A stretch of 9,866 nt of DNA, taken from contig CALGPD010000308.1 in NCBI GenBank assembly GCA_937960625.1, forward strand, positions 1-9,866. Reading direction: 5' to 3'. The notes beneath the pieces were generated by a model. It saw only the letters and a list, made by a program, of their open reading frames with translations, did not search any database and was not told where the DNA came from. Positions 6,358 through 9,866 of the stretch are shown here, one piece after another (positions within the stretch are counted from its first letter, which is position 1; each line of letters starts with the position of its first letter). A program made the position numbers and the translations under genes. The DNA comes from an uncultured Spirochaetia bacterium (lineage in GTDB: Bacteria > Spirochaetota > CALGPD01).

Positions 6358-7524
6358 TTAACTTTGCCGGCCTTCAAATAGAAAATCAGCAACAATTTCA
6401 AGATGATGGGTTTGCGGAAACATGTCAAACGGCTGTATGCTTTTCAAATTATATCCTCCGTCTATAAGCATACGCGCATCCCGTGAAAATGTATCCGGGT
6501 TACACGATGAATATATTAAATGCTTTGCGGGATTTTCTATAATATCCCTGACTGTCCATTTACTCATTCCGGCTCTGGGGGGATTGGTAACGAGTAAATC
6601 AATCTTTCTGCCCGAATGTTCAAGAAACTCTTCCGCGTCTGCCGAAATATAATTTACATTTGAAATATTATTCATTTCTAAACATTGATTTGCCTGTTTT
6701 ATCTGCTTTTTATTGATTTCAATACCCGTAACGCGTTTAGCTTCACCCGCAATGTACATGCTTATTGCGCCTACACCGCAATATAAATCAACGATAAAAT
6801 TATCGTTTTCACTCACCAAAGATTTTATATATTTAAGCCATTTAGGAAAAACGGTTTTATTTACCTGAAAAAACGAGTTAATATCAACAACGAATTTAAT
6901 ACCGTCAAGCTCTTCAATAAACGAAGAATGTTTATCACGGGAATCAATCACTTCGCCTTTAAGATTGCTTCGAACATTAATCATCTTAATATTATCAAGC
7001 TCTGCCCTAGAAGATAAACTCATAACGTGTTTTTCTATAGACTCATCAAGTAACAGGCATGAATCAAAATTAAAAACCTTTGTGGTACCGGGATAACAAT
7101 AACCCGGTTTACCCTGACGGACTTGAAAACTTCCTTTATTTCTATATCTATATTCGTTGTCAGAAGCAATTATGGGTAAAGGCTCAATTTCTATTTTACC
7201 AATTCTTTTAAGGGATTCTTTTAATACGGTATTTTTTAATTCAAGCTGATAGTCATAATCTATATCTTGAAACTGACATCCTCCGCAGGATTTAAACAAA
7301 CCGCATTCCGGCTCTCTTTTATTTTCCAAACCCGTAATTGTTTTTATTGACTTTGCAAAGGCATGGTCTTTTTTCTTAGAAAAAATCTCTATTTCGTGTA
7401 TTTCCCCGGGGTAGGCAAATTTTACAAAAACCGCCATACCGTTAATAAAAGCAAGGCCGTATCCGTTTGAAGCGAGTTTCTCTATTTTAACTTCATATGT
7501 ATCCGTTTGATTTTTCTGATTCAT
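6358..7524 (-). CDS. TrmA/RlmD-family RNA (uracil-5-)-methyltransferase
   Basis: A 388-residue SAM-dependent methyltransferase that forms 5-methyluridine in RNA, most likely 23S rRNA (RlmD/RlmCD type). Residues 10-62 form the RNA-binding TRAM domain. The [4Fe-4S] cysteines are Cys74, Cys80, Cys83 and Cys156 (CX5CX2C plus a distal Cys), as in RumA/RlmD. The catalytic half shows FFQVN (218-222), the SAM-binding DLYCGVGAIS (246-255), NPPRAG (314-319), the nucleophile Cys341 in SSCNPDT, and the general base Glu376 in HHLEIV. All key residues are intact and the length is slightly below the E. coli enzyme (433). An AGGAA ribosome site lies about 12 bases before the ATG. The gene is divergent from guaB across 145 bp and convergent with the regulator. 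Which uridine is modified (m5U747, m5U1939 or a tRNA position) cannot be read from sequence. Confidence 0.93.
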   Translation of the reverse strand: MNQKNQTDTYEVKIEKLASNGYGLAFINGMAVFVKFAYPGEIHEIEIFSKKKDHAFAKSIKTITGLENKREPECGLFKSCGGCQFQDIDYDYQLELKNTVLKESLKRIGKIEIEPLPIIASDNEYRYRNKGSFQVRQGKPGYCYPGTTKVFNFDSCLLLDESIEKHVMSLSSRAELDNIKMINVRSNLKGEVIDSRDKHSSFIEELDGIKFVVDINSFFQVNKTVFPKWLKYIKSLVSENDNFIVDLYCGVGAISMYIAGEAKRVTGIEINKKQIKQANQCLEMNNISNVNYISADAEEFLEHSGRKIDLLVTNPPRAGMSKWTVRDIIENPAKHLIYSSCNPDTFSRDARMLIDGGYNLKSIQPFDMFPQTHHLEIVADFLFEGRQS

Positions 7525-7566
7525 AAATATTTTCTATTCCTGATTAATGTTATTACTGTGAACTGA

Positions 7567-7595
7567 AAAATAACTTTTGAAATGAATAAAATCAA
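7567..7595 (-). promoter_or_regulatory. Possible promoter of the RNA methyltransferase gene
   Basis: Minus-strand TTGATT (7595-7590) and TATTTT (7572-7567) are 17 bp apart, each matching 4 of 6 consensus positions. The leader would be about 35 bases and would include the AGGAAT ribosome site. The match is modest and the region AT-rich. Confidence 0.3.
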
Positions 7596-7628
7596 TGTAT
7601 TTCTTGTTTTTTGAACAGGTGTTGATTA

Positions 7629-7643
7629 AATTTGCACCAAATT
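7629..7643. promoter_or_regulatory. 15-bp inverted repeat upstream of guaB, candidate operator
   Basis: AATTTG-CAC-CAAATT is a perfect 6-bp inverted repeat around a 3-base centre, ending 26 bases before the guaB ATG. A weak -10-like TTAAAT (7626-7631) with TTGTTT 16 bp upstream would put the transcription start inside the dyad, a typical repressor-operator position. The binding protein is unknown. Confidence 0.4.
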
Positions 7644-7669
7644 AACCATTCAAGATTCAGGTAAAAAAA

Positions 7670-9151
7670 ATGAAAAAAGATAAAAATTCAGCTCCCGGAA
7701 TTACTCAAGCTATAACTTTTGACGATGTTTTATTACTCCCTGCATATAGTGATATTACACCAACTGAAGTTGAAACGCAAACACGTTTATCCAGGAATTT
7801 TAAAATCAACATACCTCTGGTTTCTGCTGCCATGGATACTGTAACAGAAGCGCGTTTAGCTATCGCGCTTGCGCGACAGGGCGGAATAGGTATTATTCAT
7901 AAAAACCTAACAATAGACCAGCAGGCAAAAGAAGTTGCCAAAGTTAAGCGCTCCGAATTTGCTGTTATTAACGACCCTATAACCTTGTCTCCTGACGATA
8001 CTCTTCACAGGGCAATGAGGCTTAGAAAAAAATACGGGATCAGCGGTTTCCCGGTTACTCAAAACAAAACTCTCGTAGGTATATTAACCAAACGCGATAT
8101 AAGGTTTGAAAAAGATTTAAACCGGCAGGTGCATGAACTAATGACACCGAGAGAAAAACTAATTACCGCGGATGAAGAAACGAGTATTGCTCAAGCAACG
8201 GAAATATTAAAAATTCATAAAAAAGAAAAATTATTACTCATAAATCAGGATTTTGAATTAAAAGGCCTTATAACTATTAAAGACATAGAAAGCGTATTGC
8301 AGTACCCTAACGCGTGTAAAGACAAAAAAGGGCGTTTAAAAGTAGGCGCTGCAATCGGTGTTTCCGGCCTTGAAAAAGACCGCGCTGTCGCGTTGGTTAA
8401 CGCGGGGGCTGATGTAATTACTGTTGATACGGCACACGGGCATTCAAAAAACGTAATTGAGATGGTTAAATATCTAAAAAAACGGTTTAATGATGTTGAT
8501 ATTATTGCGGGAAACATTGCAACCGCGGACGCAGCCAAAGCTTTAATCGATGCGGGTGTTGATGCTATTAAAGTAGGTATCGGCCCGGGTTCAATATGTA
8601 CCACACGCGTTGTCGCGGGCGTTGGTGTTCCACAGATTTCAGCGATAATGGAAGTGGCAAAAGTCGCGGGCCCGGAAGATGTTCCAATAATAGCTGACGG
8701 CGGAATAAAATTCTCAGGCGATATTCCAAAAGCAATTGTTGCCGGAGCTGATACGGTAATGATTGGAGGGCTTTTTGCCGGTACTCAGGAAAGCCCGGGA
8801 GAAATAATTTTCTATCAAGGAAGAACGTATAAAACGTACCGCGGCATGGGAAGCCTTGGAGCAATGGAAAAAGGCAGTAAAGACCGTTATGGCCAGGCTG
8901 ATGTTAATGATTTAAATAAACTCGTTCCTGAGGGCATTGAAGGCCGTGTTCCTTATAAAGGCCTGCTTGAAGAATACGTTTTTCAGCTTGTGGGCGGATT
9001 AAAAGCCGCTATGGGTTATGTGGGTGCCAAAAACATTCAGGAATTGAAAGAAAAAGGTAATTTTATAAAAATAACGGGTGCGGGATTAAAGGAAAGCCAT
9101 CCTCATGACGTTGTTATTACTAAAGAGTCTCCTAATTATCGATTAGACTAA
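7670..9151 (+). CDS. guaB: Inosine-5'-monophosphate dehydrogenase
   Basis: A full-length 493-residue IMP dehydrogenase, the NAD-dependent enzyme converting IMP to XMP, the committed step of GMP synthesis. The (beta/alpha)8 catalytic barrel is split by a tandem CBS (Bateman) module at about 98-215, with ITLSPDDTL and VGILTKRDI in the first CBS and KGLITIKDI in the second. The catalytic loop GPGSICTTR carries the nucleophile Cys310, and DGG (343-345) contacts the IMP phosphate. The mobile flap has the conserved Arg406-Tyr407 in SKDRYGQ, and EGRVPYKG (424-431) is present. An AGG-containing leader precedes the ATG by about ten bases. The gene is followed by an MBL-fold hydrolase 11 bp downstream on the same strand, suggesting one transcript. 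A candidate operator lies just upstream. Codons look more GC-rich than in the TPR and regulator genes, as expected for a highly expressed housekeeping gene. Confidence 0.98.
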   Translation: MKKDKNSAPGITQAITFDDVLLLPAYSDITPTEVETQTRLSRNFKINIPLVSAAMDTVTEARLAIALARQGGIGIIHKNLTIDQQAKEVAKVKRSEFAVINDPITLSPDDTLHRAMRLRKKYGISGFPVTQNKTLVGILTKRDIRFEKDLNRQVHELMTPREKLITADEETSIAQATEILKIHKKEKLLLINQDFELKGLITIKDIESVLQYPNACKDKKGRLKVGAAIGVSGLEKDRAVALVNAGADVITVDTAHGHSKNVIEMVKYLKKRFNDVDIIAGNIATADAAKALIDAGVDAIKVGIGPGSICTTRVVAGVGVPQISAIMEVAKVAGPEDVPIIADGGIKFSGDIPKAIVAGADTVMIGGLFAGTQESPGEIIFYQGRTYKTYRGMGSLGAMEKGSKDRYGQADVNDLNKLVPEGIEGRVPYKGLLEEYVFQLVGGLKAAMGYVGAKNIQELKEKGNFIKITGAGLKESHPHDVVITKESPNYRLD

Positions 9152-9162
9152 CGGAATATAAA

Positions 9163-9807
9163 ATGTCAGATAAAATTCTGAACAAATACACCTCAAATTT
9201 GTTGTGGTATCAAAACGCTTGTATTTGTATTAAAGCGAGCAAAACTATATATTTTGACCCTTACGGTGTAACTAAAGATTCACAGATTGCCGACTTTATA
9301 TTCGTTACACATCCTCATCTTGACAATCTTTCTATGACCAAAACGAAATATATAATTCAAAAAGAAACCACGGTGTTTTTAACCAATGACCCCGGGCCTT
9401 TTAATGATATTTCACACGTTGTGCCAGTTGAGCCTAACCAGTCCTTTAAAATTGAAGGCATTAAAATAGAAACCATACCCATGTATAATCTCACACACCG
9501 TTATCACCCTAAAGAAGCGGGCTGGGTGGGCTACGTTGTTGAAATAGACGGTATCAGATATTATCACGCAGGGGATACCGATCTTGTTCCTGAAATGAAA
9601 AACCTGAAAAACATTGACGTTGCTTTTCTCCCTGTTGGCGGCATTTATTCCATGGACCAGCATCAAGCGGTTGAAGCCGTGAAAATAATCAAACCCAAAG
9701 TCGCAATTCCCATTCACTTTGGCATGATTGTGGGAACCTTCGATGACGCGGAAGAGTTCGTAAAAAACTGCCCGGTTCCCTCAAAAATATTAAAAGTAAC
9801 GCGTTAA
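9163..9807 (+). CDS. Metallo-beta-lactamase-fold hydrolase (UlaG/UPF0173-like), altered metal motif
   Basis: A 214-residue MBL-superfamily protein of the Lactamase_B_3/UlaG-like branch, probably a cytoplasmic metal-dependent hydrolase of unknown substrate. Visible family motifs are THPHLDNLS (49-57), the HRYHPKEAGWVGYVVE segment (112-127), YYHAGDTDL (133-141), FLPVGG (155-160), YSMD (162-165) and PIHFG (183-187). The signature H-x-H-x-D-H is H50-P-H52-L-D54-N55 here: the last histidine, normally a ligand of the second metal, is Asn. Other metal candidates (His115, Asp138, His185) remain. There is no signal peptide. The ATG follows guaB by 11 bp, with CGGAA about eight bases upstream, so co-transcription with guaB is likely; whether it acts in purine metabolism is not shown by sequence. 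Confidence 0.87.
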   Translation: MSDKILNKYTSNLLWYQNACICIKASKTIYFDPYGVTKDSQIADFIFVTHPHLDNLSMTKTKYIIQKETTVFLTNDPGPFNDISHVVPVEPNQSFKIEGIKIETIPMYNLTHRYHPKEAGWVGYVVEIDGIRYYHAGDTDLVPEMKNLKNIDVAFLPVGGIYSMDQHQAVEAVKIIKPKVAIPIHFGMIVGTFDDAEEFVKNCPVPSKILKVTR

Positions 9808-9830
9808 AACTTACAAGAAAAAAAACCGAC

Positions 9831-9859
9831 CACGGATTAAAACCGTATCCATCACGGAT
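9831..9859. repeat. CACGGAT direct repeat with small hairpin, possible edge of an intergenic repeat
   Basis: CACGGAT occurs at 9831-9837 and 9853-9859, a 22-bp period. Within it TATCC-ATCAC-GGATA can pair as a 5-bp stem, and ACGG-ATTAAAA-CCGT as a 4-bp stem. It lies 24 bases beyond the hydrolase stop and is cut by the window end. It could be the start of a dispersed intergenic repeat or serve as a weak terminator; there is no clear T tract before the edge. Confidence 0.4.
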
Positions 9860-9866
9860 AGGAAAA

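Noticed and set aside
8245..8864. Two minus-strand open frames within guaB
   Set aside because: They lie antisense to a fully conserved IMP dehydrogenase and have no domain features.

Overview
The window is AT-rich (G+C roughly one third by eye) and densely coded, with ATG starts, Shine-Dalgarno-like leaders and short intergenic gaps. It looks like ordinary bacterial chromosome. A predicted exported, barrel-like protein and a membrane-bound class III cyclase with a large extracytoplasmic sensor suggest a diderm (Gram-negative-type) host. The mix of a Cache-HAMP-cyclase receptor, TPR proteins and an archaeal-type (ApgM-family) phosphomutase would fit a low-GC spirochaete-like or related uncultured lineage. 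That placement is inference only; no rRNA or other marker is present.

Left half, minus strand (1-4424). Four genes read right to left. The first encodes a 679-residue transmembrane adenylate/guanylate cyclase, preceded by a credible promoter. Next come a small signal-peptide protein whose start overlaps the cyclase end by 32 bp, then a divergent QueE-like radical SAM protein overlapping that by 4 bp. After a 78-bp gap follows an ApgM-family phosphoglycerate mutase / proposed homoserine kinase, cut off by the window edge. The overlaps imply that the first three are co-transcribed and translationally coupled.

Centre (4425-6357). A 223-bp, very AT-rich divergent region carries the cyclase promoter and a possible promoter plus a 13-bp tandem repeat for the opposite gene. 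The plus strand then encodes a protein made almost entirely of six back-to-back TPRs. It is followed by a MerR-family regulator with a GyrI-like ligand-binding domain, whose upstream region has an unusually spaced promoter.

Right half (6358-9866). A TrmA/RlmD-family RNA m5U methyltransferase on the minus strand abuts the regulator tail to tail with no spacer. It is divergent from guaB (IMP dehydrogenase). A 145-bp region between them holds a 15-bp inverted repeat. guaB is followed after 11 bp by a metallo-beta-lactamase-fold hydrolase with an altered metal motif, probably in the same operon. The last 50 bases contain a CACGGAT-type repeat that may be the edge of an intergenic repeat element.

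No mobile element, CRISPR array, tRNA, rRNA or defence system is visible. Most genes are recognisable housekeeping or signalling genes. The points of real interest are the divergent QueE-like enzyme, the overlapped cyclase/exported-protein pair, the altered hydrolase and several candidate operators.
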